Assembly: GCA_946478975.1 (NCBI GenBank)
Contig: CAMLEO010000232.1
Location: 1 to 11,711, forward strand
Source of the DNA: an uncultured Steroidobacter sp.
Lineage (GTDB): Bacteria; Pseudomonadota; Gammaproteobacteria; Steroidobacterales; Steroidobacteraceae
DNA: 11,711 nucleotides
Reading direction: 5' to 3'
Part shown: positions 1-7,577 of the stretch, one piece after another
How the letters are laid out: each line of letters begins with the position of its first letter
How positions within the stretch are numbered: position 1 is the stretch's first letter
The notes under the pieces: generated by a model
Seen by the model: only the letters and a program-made list of their open reading frames with translations
What the model was told of the DNA's origin: nothing
Databases searched by the model: none
Translations under genes and position numbers: made by a program

Positions 1-131
1 ATTTCGCTGCGGGCTCGCCCCAATCGGAAACCACGCTCACCTCGATTCGCACCGAGGCGCTGGCAGCGTCGACGTTCGAAATCCCGGCGGGATACACGCG
101 CAAAGATATGTTGGCAGCGCCCGGTCGCTGA
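1..131 (+). CDS. C-terminal end of a probable DUF4412-type protein (partial)
   Basis: The frame whose first complete codon begins at base 3 is open from the window edge to TGA at 129-131 and ends in FEIPAGYTRKDMLAAPGR. The phrase F-E-I-P-A-G-Y near the end is typical of the last strand of DUF4412-like periplasmic proteins, but only 42 residues are visible, so the family is tentative. It reads in the same direction as the next gene, which starts 18 bases later, so the two are probably co-transcribed. The start lies outside the window. Confidence 0.55.
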   Translation, partial: FAAGSPQSETTLTSIRTEALAASTFEIPAGYTRKDMLAAPGR

Positions 132-149
132 TTCGTTGGAGGATGCAGA

Positions 150-419
150 GTGAACCAGGACATTCAGCAGCACATCGCTTCCTTGCACGAGCGCCTGGCG
201 CGTCTCGACCGCGCCGCCGTGGATGCAACCACTCGCGAATCGCTGCTTCTGTTGTTGAACGATTTGACGCGGTTGTTGGGCACGCCGTCATTGGATGACG
301 AAGACCGGCCGCTGACCGAGCGTCTCGAAGGGCTGGCGGTGCGCTTCGAAGCCGAGCATCCGGCGGTGGGCGAAGCCGTGCGCCAGCTGATCGATGCGCT
401 CGCGAAGGCCGGCATCTAA
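150..419 (+). CDS. DUF4404 family protein
   Basis: An 89-residue acidic, helical protein with no signal peptide, membrane segment or cysteines. It begins at GTG, with GGAGG at about 139-143 as the ribosome-binding site. The pattern of an N-terminal helical stretch (HIASLHERLARL), an acidic linker (residues about 47-54) and a closing helix (AVGEAVRQLIDALAKAGI) matches the small DUF4404 family, whose function is unknown. Length is usual for the family. The HIT gene follows after 11 bases and its Shine-Dalgarno overlaps this stop codon, so the two are likely translated from one mRNA. Identification is by sequence pattern; no role can be inferred beyond a small cytosolic protein. Confidence 0.75.
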   Translation: MNQDIQQHIASLHERLARLDRAAVDATTRESLLLLLNDLTRLLGTPSLDDEDRPLTERLEGLAVRFEAEHPAVGEAVRQLIDALAKAGI

Positions 420-430
420 AGGAGGCCACG

Positions 431-859
431 ATGTACGACAAAGACAATGTGTTCGCCAAAATCCTGCGCGGCGAGATTCCCGCTGCCAAGGTGTATGAAG
501 ATGAGCACGTCTTGTCCTTCATGGATGCCATGCCGCAGTCCGACGGTCACACGTTGGTGATTCCGAAGGTCGAAGCGCGCAATCTGTTCGACATCGCGCC
601 GGCGGCGCTGGCCGAGCTGATCAAGGCGACTCAATACGTCGCGAAAGGCGTGCAGCGCGCGCTGCAGCCCGACGGCATGCGGCTCATTCAATTCAACGAA
701 TCGGCCGGCGGACAGACGATATTTCATATTCATTTTCACATCGTTCCTTGCTACGTCGGCAAGGAAATCCGCCTGCATGCGCGCGACTGGGCCGACAAAG
801 CGCTGCTGGCGGAACAGGCCGAAAAAATCCGCGCCGCCTTAGCCACGCTGCCGCGCTGA
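431..859 (+). CDS. HIT family nucleotide-binding hydrolase (HinT-like)
   Basis: A 142-residue histidine-triad protein. The signature HIHFHIVP is visible, with the three triad histidines at residues 99, 101 and 103. The N-terminal block ([41 protein letters not shown]) is the typical start of bacterial HinT/Hit proteins, which hydrolyse nucleoside phosphoramidates or aminoacyl-adenylates in the cytosol. Length and architecture are normal. The start is fixed by AAGGAGG at 419-425, five bases before ATG and overlapping the previous stop. A 6-bp inverted repeat (856-861/869-874) lies over the stop codon but has no T-tract. The acetyl-CoA synthetase follows after 55 bases. The exact substrate cannot be told from sequence. 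Confidence 0.93.
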   Translation: MYDKDNVFAKILRGEIPAAKVYEDEHVLSFMDAMPQSDGHTLVIPKVEARNLFDIAPAALAELIKATQYVAKGVQRALQPDGMRLIQFNESAGGQTIFHIHFHIVPCYVGKEIRLHARDWADKALLAEQAEKIRAALATLPR

Positions 860-914
860 GTCTGCCTCACTCAGTCTGTCGCGCCAAGAACACGACCCGC
901 ACTCGAGCCGTACA

Positions 915-2945
915 ATGAGCCAGAAAATATATAAAGTTCCCGAAGACTTCGCGGCGCTCGCGCACCTGCGCCTGGCCGACTATCAGCGCCTGTATCAGGA
1001 GTCGGCACGCGATCCGAACAGCTTCTGGGCGCGCATCGGCCGGCGCCTGGATTGGATCCAGCCTTTCGGCAAGGTGAAAGACACGAGCTTTGAAGAGCAC
1101 GACTTCCGCATTCGCTGGTACTACGACGGCAAGCTCAACGTCGCCGCGAACTGTCTCGATCGCCACCTCACCAAGCGCGGCGACAAGACTGCGATCATTT
1201 GGGAAGGCGACGATCCGAAGCTGTCGGAGCGCATCACCTATCGTCAGCTGTACGAGCGCGTGTGCCAGTGCGCGAATGCGCTCAAGTCGCTCGGCGTGAA
1301 GAAGGGAGATCGCGTCACGATCTACCTGCCGATGATTCCTGACGCGGCGGTCGCGATGCTCGCGTGCGCGCGCATCGGTGCGATTCATTCCGTTGTGTTC
1401 GGCGGCTTCTCTGCCGATTCGCTCGCCGGTCGCATCGCGGACTGCGGTTCGACTGTTGTCATCACGGCGGATGAAGGCATTCGCGGCGGCCGACGCATTC
1501 CGCTGAAGACGAACGTCGACCTGGCGCTGACCATGCCGAAGACGGATTGCGTGAAGCACGTGCTGGTCGTGCGGCGTACTGGCATTCGCGTGCCGATGTA
1601 TGAGCGCCGCGATCAGTGGTTCGAAGAACTGGTGCATGCGCAATCGAAGGAATGCGCGCCGGAAGTGATGGATGCGGAAGATCCGCTGTTCATTCTTTAT
1701 ACGTCGGGCTCGACCGGCAAACCCAAAGGCGTGTTGCACACGAGCGGCGGTTATCTCGTGTACGCGTCGATGACTCATGAGTTGGTCTTCGATCTGCGCG
1801 AGGACGATATCTTCTGGTGTACGGCCGACGTAGGTTGGGTCACCGGTCACAGCTACGTGGTTTACGGCCCGCTCGCGAACGGCGCGACCACCGTGATGTT
1901 TGAAGGCGTGCCGAACTATCCGGACAGCGGACGGTTCTGGCAGGCCGTCGACAAACACAAAGTCACCTTGTTCTACACCGCACCTACCGCGATTCGTGCG
2001 CTCATGCGCGAGGGCGAGGAGCCGGTGAAAGCGTGGTCGCGCAAATCGGTGCGCCTGCTCGGGACGGTCGGCGAGCCGATCAATCCGGAGGCGTGGGAGT
2101 GGTATCACCGCGTCGTTGGTGACAGCCGCTGCCCGGTGGTCGACACGTGGTGGCAAACGGAAACTGGCGGCGTGTTGATTTCGCCGCTGCCCGGCGCGAT
2201 CGATCAGAAGCCGGGCTCGGCGACGCTGCCGTTCTTCGGTGTGAAGCCGGCGATCGTCGATAACGAAGGTCACGTGCTGGAGGGCGCCTGCGAAGGCAAC
2301 CTCGTGATCACGGACAGCTGGCCGGGGCAGATGCGCACCGTGTTCGGCGATCATCAGCGTTTCATCGAAACGTATTTCAAGACGTTTCCTGGGCGGTACT
2401 TCACCGGCGACGGTGCGCGTCGGGATGAAGATGGTTATTACTGGATCACCGGCCGCGTCGACGACGTGCTCAACGTTGCCGGTCATCGACTCGGTACCGC
2501 CGAGATCGAGAGCGCGCTCGTTGCACATCACAAGGTGGCTGAAGCCGCGGCGGTTGGCTATCCGCATGACATCAAGGGCCAGGGCATTTACGTCTATGTG
2601 ACTTTGATTGCCGGCGAGCAGCCGACCGAGCCGCTGCGGGTGGAGTTGCGGGACTGGGTGCGTAAGGAGATCGGGCCGATCGCCGCGCCGGATCTGATTC
2701 AGTGGGCGCCGAATCTGCCCAAGACCCGATCAGGGAAGATCATGCGGCGCATTCTGCGGAAGATTGCGGCGAATGAGCATGACCAGTTAGGTGATATTTC
2801 CACGCTCGCCGATCCGTCGGTGGTGGAGACACTTGTGCGTGAGCGGATGAATCGGCCGGCGTCGGAGATGCAGGCGGCGGTTGCGCCTGCTCCTGCAGAG
2901 AAGGCTCCTGCCAAGAAGAAGGCGTCGAAGAAGAAGGCTGAGTGA
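915..2945 (+). CDS. acs: acetyl-CoA synthetase (acetate--CoA ligase, AMP-forming)
   Basis: A 676-residue ANL-superfamily enzyme that makes acetyl-CoA from acetate, ATP and CoA via acetyl-AMP. Visible landmarks are the P-loop-like [11 protein letters not shown] (residues 262-272), [10 protein letters not shown] (410-419) with the second Trp (413) that in Acs limits the acyl pocket to acetate, and the C-terminal PKTRSGK (602-608). Lys608 is the catalytic lysine of the adenylation step and the classic acetylation target of Pat/CobB control. The N-terminal Acs extension is complete. After the usual end (about residue 652) there is an extra Ala/Pro/Lys-rich tail of about 25 residues containing [10 protein letters not shown], not a usual part of Acs. 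The start ATG has only a weak Shine-Dalgarno. A propionyl-CoA synthetase is less likely given the WWQTE pocket and overall match to Acs. Confidence 0.96.
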   Translation: MSQKIYKVPEDFAALAHLRLADYQRLYQESARDPNSFWARIGRRLDWIQPFGKVKDTSFEEHDFRIRWYYDGKLNVAANCLDRHLTKRGDKTAIIWEGDDPKLSERITYRQLYERVCQCANALKSLGVKKGDRVTIYLPMIPDAAVAMLACARIGAIHSVVFGGFSADSLAGRIADCGSTVVITADEGIRGGRRIPLKTNVDLALTMPKTDCVKHVLVVRRTGIRVPMYERRDQWFEELVHAQSKECAPEVMDAEDPLFILYTSGSTGKPKGVLHTSGGYLVYASMTHELVFDLREDDIFWCTADVGWVTGHSYVVYGPLANGATTVMFEGVPNYPDSGRFWQAVDKHKVTLFYTAPTAIRALMREGEEPVKAWSRKSVRLLGTVGEPINPEAWEWYHRVVGDSRCPVVDTWWQTETGGVLISPLPGAIDQKPGSATLPFFGVKPAIVDNEGHVLEGACEGNLVITDSWPGQMRTVFGDHQRFIETYFKTFPGRYFTGDGARRDEDGYYWITGRVDDVLNVAGHRLGTAEIESALVAHHKVAEAAAVGYPHDIKGQGIYVYVTLIAGEQPTEPLRVELRDWVRKEIGPIAAPDLIQWAPNLPKTRSGKIMRRILRKIAANEHDQLGDISTLADPSVVETLVRERMNRPASEMQAAVAPAPAEKAPAKKKASKKKAE

Positions 2946-2967
2946 TCTCGGTTTGTTAGCAACGCGG

Positions 2968-2990
2968 CCGCAGGTTTTTTTGACCTGCGG
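2968..2990. terminator. stem-loop between acs and the convergent NlpC/P60 gene, possible terminator
   Basis: CCGCAGGT at 2968-2975 pairs perfectly with ACCTGCGG at 2983-2990, around a 7-base loop made mostly of T. It lies 22 bases after the acs stop and 80 bases beyond the end of the convergent NlpC/P60 gene. Neither strand has a proper T-tract immediately after the stem (the + strand has TTTT only from about 2998), so efficient intrinsic termination is uncertain. Confidence 0.35.
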
Positions 2991-3070
2991 TCGGCTGTTT
3001 TCAGTCCCCTGTCCCTCCGGCACCGCGCACCTCCGCGACGCGAGCCACCGAGGCGAGATCCGAGGCTCTT

Positions 3071-3580
3071 CTAAAACAACCGCCCCGCCCCCGCCAATCT
3101 CGGCCGGTAGAAATCATCATCCAACATGCGCAGCTCAACCGGCCGCCCCGTCTGGGGCGCATGGACGAACCGCCCTTCCCCGGTGTAGATCGCGACGTGT
3201 GAGATCTGCCGCCCCTTGATACGGAAGAACAGCAGATCCCCCGGCTCGAGATGATCGAGATCAACGGGTGTAGCCGCCGAGTACTGCTCGGCCGCCGTCC
3301 GCGGCACGAAAATTCCCAACTGATCGTGAATAAACCGCACCAGCCCGCTGCAATCGAAAGTGGTGGGCCCGCTGCCTCCCCACTCGTACGGCGCGCCCAG
3401 CAATGAAATCGCTCGGATCGCGACTTCATTGCCAACGGAAGTGGCAGGCTCGACGGGCGGGCGAACTTGGGTGGCGGTGGGCGTGGGAGCGACGTAGGGC
3501 TGGGGCACGGCGCATCCCTGCAGCAGCAGGCTTGCAGCCAATCCAGTGAAGCAAAGCGTCTGTGCTGTGGAGCGGTTCAT
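3071..3580 (-). CDS. NlpC/P60 family lipoprotein peptidase
   Basis: A 169-residue probable cell-wall cysteine peptidase. The N-terminus has a lipoprotein signal (FTGLAASLLLQGC, lipidated Cys23), followed by a Pro/Thr-rich linker to about residue 45. The NlpC/P60 domain carries the expected triad: Cys77 in DCSG, His128 in SHVAIY and His140 in VHAP. Such enzymes cut D-Glu-diaminopimelate or related links in peptidoglycan peptides (Spr/MepS-like), here probably tethered to the outer membrane. The frame is open upstream to 3736, but the ATG at 3580 is chosen because it places the lipobox correctly, and the upstream residues are basic and signal-free. Divergent to the M28 peptidase gene across about 156 bases. 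MepS-type murein endopeptidase is likely but substrate specificity is inferred. Confidence 0.92.
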   Translation of the reverse strand: MNRSTAQTLCFTGLAASLLLQGCAVPQPYVAPTPTATQVRPPVEPATSVGNEVAIRAISLLGAPYEWGGSGPTTFDCSGLVRFIHDQLGIFVPRTAAEQYSAATPVDLDHLEPGDLLFFRIKGRQISHVAIYTGEGRFVHAPQTGRPVELRMLDDDFYRPRLAGAGRLF

Positions 3581-3736
3581 GGGCCACCGTCGTAGAGCAT
3601 GCCGGAGCTTCAGACTAGAAACCAGCCGCTGAATATGGAGTGAACCCTGGATCACGCGCAGGAACGCGGTGCCAGCGAAATGCCGGCAGCGATGATACTG
3701 TTGCGACCCGTCGACGAGGGAAAGCAACGAGACCAC

Positions 3737-5368
3737 ATGCGCGGATTTTCAGGGTTACTGTTGTTCATGACCGCTGCGGGCACGCTCCACGCCGCGGAGC
3801 GCGGGCCATGGAACGAGGTACAGCCGGAAATCATCCGCAGCCACGTCGAGTTCCTGGCGGGCGATCTGCTGGAAGGACGGGCCACCGCGTCACGCGGTTA
3901 CGACATCGCCGCTGCATACGTGGCCGCGCAGTTTCGGCAAGCAGGCCTGCAACCGGGCGGCGACGACAAGAGCTATTTCCAACACGTGCCGCTGCTGGAA
4001 GCAACGCCGGTGCTGCCGGGCTCATCGGCCGAACTGGTGCGCGAGGACGATACATACACGTTTGAGTACGGCACGCATTACCTGCCCGCCGCCGACTTCG
4101 TATCCGCCAGCTCCACGTTGAGCGCACCGATGGTATTCGCCGGCTTCGGCATCGAAGCGCCGGAGCTCAATTACAACGATTTCGAAAACATCGACCTCAA
4201 GGGGCGCATTGCCGTGGTCTTCAGCGGCGCGCCGGCGAAGTTTCCCAATCATCAACGCGCGTACTACTCGTGGGCCGATCACAAGCTCGCGACGCTGATC
4301 GACCGCGGCGCGGTCGGTGTGATCACGATCGACTCCAGCGCCGATGCCAAGCGCACACCGTGGGAGCGCCGGGTGGCGATGAGCTGGACGCCGGAGATGC
4401 GCTGGCTCGACGAAACAGGTACGCCACAGAATTCATATGCCGCGCTGAAGCTGCGCTTTCGTTTCAATCACGACGCCGCCGCGCAATTGTTTGAAAAGGC
4501 GCAGACGAGTTTCGCCGCGGCACTGGCGGCGTCCGACGAAGGCACGCCGCAAGGCTTTCCTCTGCCAGGCATGCTCACGTTGTCGGCGACCACGGGGTTG
4601 AGAAAAACCGAGAGCACCAATGTCGTGGGCATCCTGCCGGGCTCGGACCCGCAGCTGAAAAACGAATACGTGGTCCTGACGGCGCATCTCGATCATCTCG
4701 GACGCGGGGCCGCCGTCAACGGCGACTCTGTTTATAACGGCGCACACGACAATGCCCTCGGCATCGGCGTGATGCTGGAGATCGCGCGTTCGCTGCGAGC
4801 GTCCGGCGCGCGGCCGAAACGTTCGATCGTGTTCCTCGCCGTCACAGCGGAAGAGAAAGGCTTGCTCGGCTCCGATTTCTTTGCGCAGCAGGCACAGAAC
4901 CGCGAGCTGAAGCTGGTGGCAGACATCAACACCGACATGCCGCTGCTGTTCACGCCGATCTTCGACTTCGTCGCCATCGGCGCGCAGCACTCCACGCTTG
5001 GGCCGCTGGCAAAACAGGCAGTGGCCGCGCAGGGCTATCGTTTGAGCGCGGACGCCTCGCCTGAACAGGTGAAATTCATCCGCAGCGATCAGTTTTCGTT
5101 CATCCGCCGCGGCATTCCGGCGATCAGCCTCACGGGCGGTTACCAGCCGCGCGATCCCAGCGTCGACCTGGCGGAGCTGCGTGAACAGTTTCTTTCCTCG
5201 CATTATCACCAGCCGAGCGACGATTTAACGTTGCCGTTCGATTACCCCACCGCCGCCGACCTGGCGCGCATCAACGCCCGCATCGCGCTGGCGGTCGCCA
5301 ACGGCGACCGGGCGCCTCGCTGGAACAACGACGATTTCTTTGGGGAAAAATTTCACGGTCCCAAGTAA
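3737..5368 (+). CDS. exported M28 family zinc peptidase
   Basis: A 543-residue secreted metallopeptidase. A signal peptide (RGFSGLLLFMTAAGTLHA, cleavage about residue 19) is followed by a long region with a PA-type insert (about 120-240) and the M28 catalytic domain (about 295-525). Expected di-zinc ligands are present: His317 (TAHLDH), Asp338 (GAHDNA), Glu373 preceded by general-base Glu372 (TAEEKGLLGS), Asp400 (NTDM) and His491 (HYHQPSDD). Such enzymes are usually aminopeptidases releasing N-terminal residues from peptides outside the cytoplasm. The frame is open back to 3680, but ATG 3737 is preferred because it puts the hydrophobic core directly after the N-terminal arginine; the nearest Shine-Dalgarno-like run (GAGGG, 3716-3720) is rather distant, so the start is not certain. 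It stands alone, ending 58 bases before the EF-hand gene. Confidence 0.92.
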   Translation: MRGFSGLLLFMTAAGTLHAAERGPWNEVQPEIIRSHVEFLAGDLLEGRATASRGYDIAAAYVAAQFRQAGLQPGGDDKSYFQHVPLLEATPVLPGSSAELVREDDTYTFEYGTHYLPAADFVSASSTLSAPMVFAGFGIEAPELNYNDFENIDLKGRIAVVFSGAPAKFPNHQRAYYSWADHKLATLIDRGAVGVITIDSSADAKRTPWERRVAMSWTPEMRWLDETGTPQNSYAALKLRFRFNHDAAAQLFEKAQTSFAAALAASDEGTPQGFPLPGMLTLSATTGLRKTESTNVVGILPGSDPQLKNEYVVLTAHLDHLGRGAAVNGDSVYNGAHDNALGIGVMLEIARSLRASGARPKRSIVFLAVTAEEKGLLGSDFFAQQAQNRELKLVADINTDMPLLFTPIFDFVAIGAQHSTLGPLAKQAVAAQGYRLSADASPEQVKFIRSDQFSFIRRGIPAISLTGGYQPRDPSVDLAELREQFLSSHYHQPSDDLTLPFDYPTAADLARINARIALAVANGDRAPRWNNDDFFGEKFHGPK

Positions 5369-5426
5369 GATCCGCGCCGCGGCAACCCCCGCTCATTCAG
5401 GCGACCATTCGCAGAAGGACCGTTGT

Positions 5427-5678
5427 ATGACAGAGCTGGACGAGGACGTTAAGGACGTGGACGTGGACGCGAGCGATCTGCCGGAGCTCAAGCACAACTT
5501 CGATGCGTGCGACGCCAACGGCGACGGCTGGATCAACAGCGCGGAATTCGCGGCCCTGCTGCATTCCCTGGACCAGGAGCTGTCCGACGACGAATGTCTG
5601 CTGGCGTTCGAGCTCACCGACGCCGACGGCGACGGGCTGATCAGCTTCGAAGAGTTCATGAGCTGGTGGACCGAGTAA
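5427..5678 (+). CDS. small two-EF-hand calcium-binding protein
   Basis: An 83-residue, very acidic protein with two canonical EF-hand loops: DANGDGWINSAE (residues 29-40) and DADGDGLISFEE (65-76). Both have acidic/Asn residues at positions 1, 3 and 5, Gly at 6, Ile at 8 and Glu at 12, so both should bind Ca2+. There is no signal peptide, so it is probably a cytosolic calcium buffer or sensor resembling a calmodulin half. The frame extends upstream into the M28 gene, but ATG 5427 is chosen because AAGGA (5415-5419) sits seven bases before it. The protein ends WWTE. Its partner is unknown and no adjacent gene suggests one. Confidence 0.9.
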   Translation: MTELDEDVKDVDVDASDLPELKHNFDACDANGDGWINSAEFAALLHSLDQELSDDECLLAFELTDADGDGLISFEEFMSWWTE

Positions 5679-5749
5679 CGCACGCCGGGCAGCGGGCGCG
5701 CAAAGCTCATATTTTGTAAAACTCCATCGCGCGCGATCCCGCGCGGATG

Positions 5750-5765
5750 TGTGACTCGCCTCACA
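5750..5765. promoter_or_regulatory. CRP/Clp-like binding site, perfect consensus halves
   Basis: TGTGA at 5750-5754 and TCACA at 5761-5765 are separated by six bases, exactly the CRP-family consensus TGTGA-N6-TCACA, with AT-containing flanks. It lies 145 bases before the start of the 80-residue gene. Site recognition is by consensus only; no regulator gene is in the window. Confidence 0.6.
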
Positions 5766-5768
5766 ATG

Positions 5769-5786
5769 ACGTGACGCGTGTCACGT
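5769..5786. promoter_or_regulatory. second CRP-like dyad in phase with the first
   Basis: A perfect 7-bp inverted repeat (ACGTGAC/GTCACGT around GCGT) that contains the core GTGA-N6-TCAC (5771-5784). Its centre is 20 bp from that of the site at 5750-5765, about two helical turns, so two dimers would bind the same face. The outer bases (C/G instead of T/A) make it a weaker CRP match than the first. Confidence 0.5.
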
Positions 5787-5909
5787 GACGCACTCCTCAT
5801 TCCAAACATGAAGCGGCGGCTTGCTGCTTTCCCCTAGTCGAACATCCAGAGCGTTCCCCCTACGCTTGCGACCTGCTCGTGCCGATGACGGCGGTAAGGA
5901 GACATCACA

Positions 5910-6152
5910 ATGAGCAGCGACTTGATGAAAGAGGTGCGCAATCGGCTGCGCATCGGCGATCCCGTCCGGTTGAAAGACAGCGACGTGGATTTGCGCGGCG
6001 ACGTCTGGCAGCTGCGCACCGGCAGGTACGTGGTGGTGCGCTGGCAGGATGAATGCCGCAGCACCCATTCGGAAACCGCAGTGGAGTACGACTCCTCGCG
6101 CAGCCGCGCCGAGTGGAGCCGAAATCTCAGCCACGAAGATCGAGATTACTAA
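5910..6152 (+). CDS. uncharacterised 80-residue protein, probable small SH3-like barrel
   Basis: I do not recognise a named family. The start is well supported by AAGGAG at about 5896-5901, eight bases before ATG, and a perfect terminator follows the stop. Residues 1-14 look like a basic amphipathic helix. Residues about 16-60 alternate strands and turns (GDPVRL, GDVWQL, GRYVVVRW, STHSETAVEY) in the manner of KOW/SH3/Tudor-like small barrels, which often bind nucleic acid or proteins. The tail (61-80) is charged and probably disordered. There is no signal peptide and a single cysteine (Cys49). It is monocistronic and lies downstream of two CRP-like sites, so catabolite or cyclic-nucleotide control is plausible. 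Confidence 0.7.
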   Translation: MSSDLMKEVRNRLRIGDPVRLKDSDVDLRGDVWQLRTGRYVVVRWQDECRSTHSETAVEYDSSRSRAEWSRNLSHEDRDY

Positions 6153-6205
6153 TTGCGTTTCTTGTGAGGGTCGCCGCGAGATGCCCGATCGCTCGCATAT
6201 AAAAG

Positions 6206-6235
6206 AAGGCCGCGTTAAAAAACGCGGCCTTTAAG
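6206..6235. terminator. bidirectional intrinsic terminator
   Basis: AAGGCCGCGTT (6206-6216) and AACGCGGCCTT (6221-6231) form a perfect 11-bp stem around an AAAA loop. On the + strand it ends the 80-residue gene's transcript, with a short T run after it. On the - strand the stem is followed by CTTTTAT, so it could also stop transcripts arriving from the receiver gene at 6420-6806. Confidence 0.85.
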
Positions 6236-6382
6236 TGCGCAGTCGTCAGCATGGTGTCCGATGGGTTCTCAGCGGGTGCCCCCATCGTCCTGGGGAGGTC
6301 CATGTAACGAGTTGCGCAGGGTTCGGATAACTGACGCTCAGAATGCATCACCAAGCGTTCAAGATCCTGAGTATGTTCCGCG

Positions 6383-6440
6383 ATCGATGCATGATTTTGT
6401 TTCGGCTGATACGGACTTCTCAAGCAGCCGATGCATCGAT
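6383..6440. repeat. compound inverted repeat over the 3' end of the receiver gene
   Basis: ATCGATGCAT (6383-6392) pairs with ATGCATCGAT (6431-6440), and CGGCTG (6403-6408) pairs with CAGCCG (6425-6430). Read on the - strand this is a 16-bp stem interrupted by one 10-base bulge, spanning the last six codons and the stop of the single-domain receiver gene. No T-tract follows, so it looks more like a 3'-end stabilising hairpin or a protein-binding dyad than a terminator. Confidence 0.5.
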
Positions 6441-6806
6441 TTGTAACAACACCTCTCTGACTTTGTGAAACTCCGAAGCCTTGTCGAAGAAGTGATCCGC
6501 GCCGCATTCGCGGCTCGCGATCCGATAATCGTCCGATGGATGATTGGTGACGACGATCACCGCCTCCGGCCGGCTGCTGCTGGCTCGCAGATGTTTCAAC
6601 ACCTGAAAGCCGCTGCCGCCGCGTAACTGGATATCCAGGATCAACACGCGAGGCTGCGACCGCTGCATGCCTTCGAGCGCGGCCGCGACGGCGTCCGCGC
6701 TTCCAACCACCTTCGCATTGGGAATGTCGCCGACAGCTTCGACCAGCCGCTCCATGACCGCAGGCGAATCTTCCACGATGTAGATCGTCAGTTCGGGCCC
6801 AGGCAT
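6420..6806 (-). CDS. single-domain response regulator (CheY-like receiver)
   Basis: A 128-residue stand-alone receiver. The acidic pocket is Glu12-Asp13 (IVEDSPAV), the phosphoacceptor is Asp58 (LILDIQL), the switch residue is Thr87 (VVTNHPSDD) and the conserved lysine is Lys109 (FFDKASEF). All phosphorylation residues are present and there is no output domain. It lies 66 bases downstream of the NarL-type regulator on the same strand and probably belongs to the same operon. Such proteins act by protein contact or as phosphate sinks or relays. The start ATG has no clear Shine-Dalgarno, so translation may depend on the upstream gene. Confidence 0.92.
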   Translation of the reverse strand: MPGPELTIYIVEDSPAVMERLVEAVGDIPNAKVVGSADAVAAALEGMQRSQPRVLILDIQLRGGSGFQVLKHLRASSSRPEAVIVVTNHPSDDYRIASRECGADHFFDKASEFHKVREVLLQIDASAA

Positions 6807-6872
6807 GACACGGCGGGATTCCGGCGGCTCATTCCCCAGCTGGCCATCAGGTGGCCGTCAGCGGTGGCTGCA

Positions 6873-7577
6873 TCACTCCACCAGCTGATTGCGCACGGCA
6901 TAGGCCGCGATCTCGGCGTTACTGCGCATGCCCATCTTTTCCAGGATGCGCGCGCGATAGGTGCTGACGGTTTTCACACTCAGCCCCAGCTCGTTCGCCA
7001 TGACGGCAGGTGAAACGCCGCGAGCAATCCGCGTGAACACCTGCAGCTCGCGCTCCGACAATCGGTTGTGCATCGGACCTTCTTCGTCCGCAGCACATTC
7101 CGACGCCAGCAGCTCTGCGACCAGCGGCGTGATGTAACGACGGCCAGTGCCGACAGCGCGCACCGCCTTCACCAGTTCTTCGGGAACGATCATCTTCGGC
7201 ACATAGCCATTCGCACCGGCGCGCATCAGGCGCACGGCGAAGCTGCGTTCCGGGTGCATGCTCAGCACCAGGATGGCGAGCTCCGGCTGGTCGCGCTTCA
7301 ACTGCTTCAGCAGATCGATGCCGCTCTGGCCCGGCAGCGTGATGTCCAGCACCACTACGTCGACTTGCAAGCCGTCGCGCAGCTGCTGGAGCGCGTCTTC
7401 GGCGGAACCCGCTTCGGCAACGACCTGCAGATCCTGCTCTTCAGCCAGCATCTCGCGCACGCCGGCGCGGAGGATGGCGTGATCGTCAACGATCAGGACG
7501 CGAATCGGCGTTTGCAGCGCCTGAAACGCATCCCTGGCTTCATTTTCCCGAGTGCCTGCTTCGCTTGGGTTCAACAT
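6873..7577 (-). CDS. NarL/FixJ-family response regulator (receiver plus LuxR-type HTH)
   Basis: A 234-residue DNA-binding response regulator. Receiver residues are Asp31-Asp32 (IVDDHAILRAGV), phosphoacceptor Asp78 (VVLDITLPGQSG), switch Ser106 and Lys128 (YVPKM). The LuxR-type HTH spans about 172-232 (LSERELQVFTRIARG...VKTVSTYRARILEKMG). It resembles UvrY/GacA- and NarL-type regulators and should be phosphorylated by the HisKA_3 kinase encoded upstream in the same direction. An extra N-terminal 23 residues precede the receiver. Its ATG overlaps the stop of the Fis-type gene (ATGTTGA, 7571-7577), with GAGG ten bases upstream, indicating translational coupling. Confidence 0.95.
   Translation of the reverse strand: MLNPSEAGTRENEARDAFQALQTPIRVLIVDDHAILRAGVREMLAEEQDLQVVAEAGSAEDALQQLRDGLQVDVVVLDITLPGQSGIDLLKQLKRDQPELAILVLSMHPERSFAVRLMRAGANGYVPKMIVPEELVKAVRAVGTGRRYITPLVAELLASECAADEEGPMHNRLSERELQVFTRIARGVSPAVMANELGLSVKTVSTYRARILEKMGMRSNAEIAAYAVRNQLVE

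Noticed and set aside
867..2567. 566-residue open frame on the - strand
   Set aside because: It lies antisense to the clear acs gene; its Arg/His-rich, low-motif translation is the usual mirror frame of GC-rich codons, and no domain is visible.
3581..3736. Longer N-terminus of the NlpC/P60 protein (52 extra residues)
   Set aside because: It would bury the lipoprotein signal and lipobox in the middle of the protein; the ATG at 3580 puts them at the N-terminus.
4433..5209. 258-residue open frame on the - strand
   Set aside because: Antisense to the M28 peptidase, whose metal ligands are all present in the + frame.
5781..6134. 117-residue open frame on the - strand
   Set aside because: Overlaps the 80-residue + gene that has a good ribosome-binding site and terminator; the - frame has neither and covers the operator region.
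6127..6507. 126-residue open frame on the - strand
   Set aside because: Crosses the perfect terminator and overlaps the receiver gene in another frame; composition is not protein-like.
6807..6872. GGCCA/TGGCC dyad between the two response regulator genes as a terminator
   Set aside because: The stem is only 5 bp with no T-tract on the - strand; the genes are more simply read as one operon.
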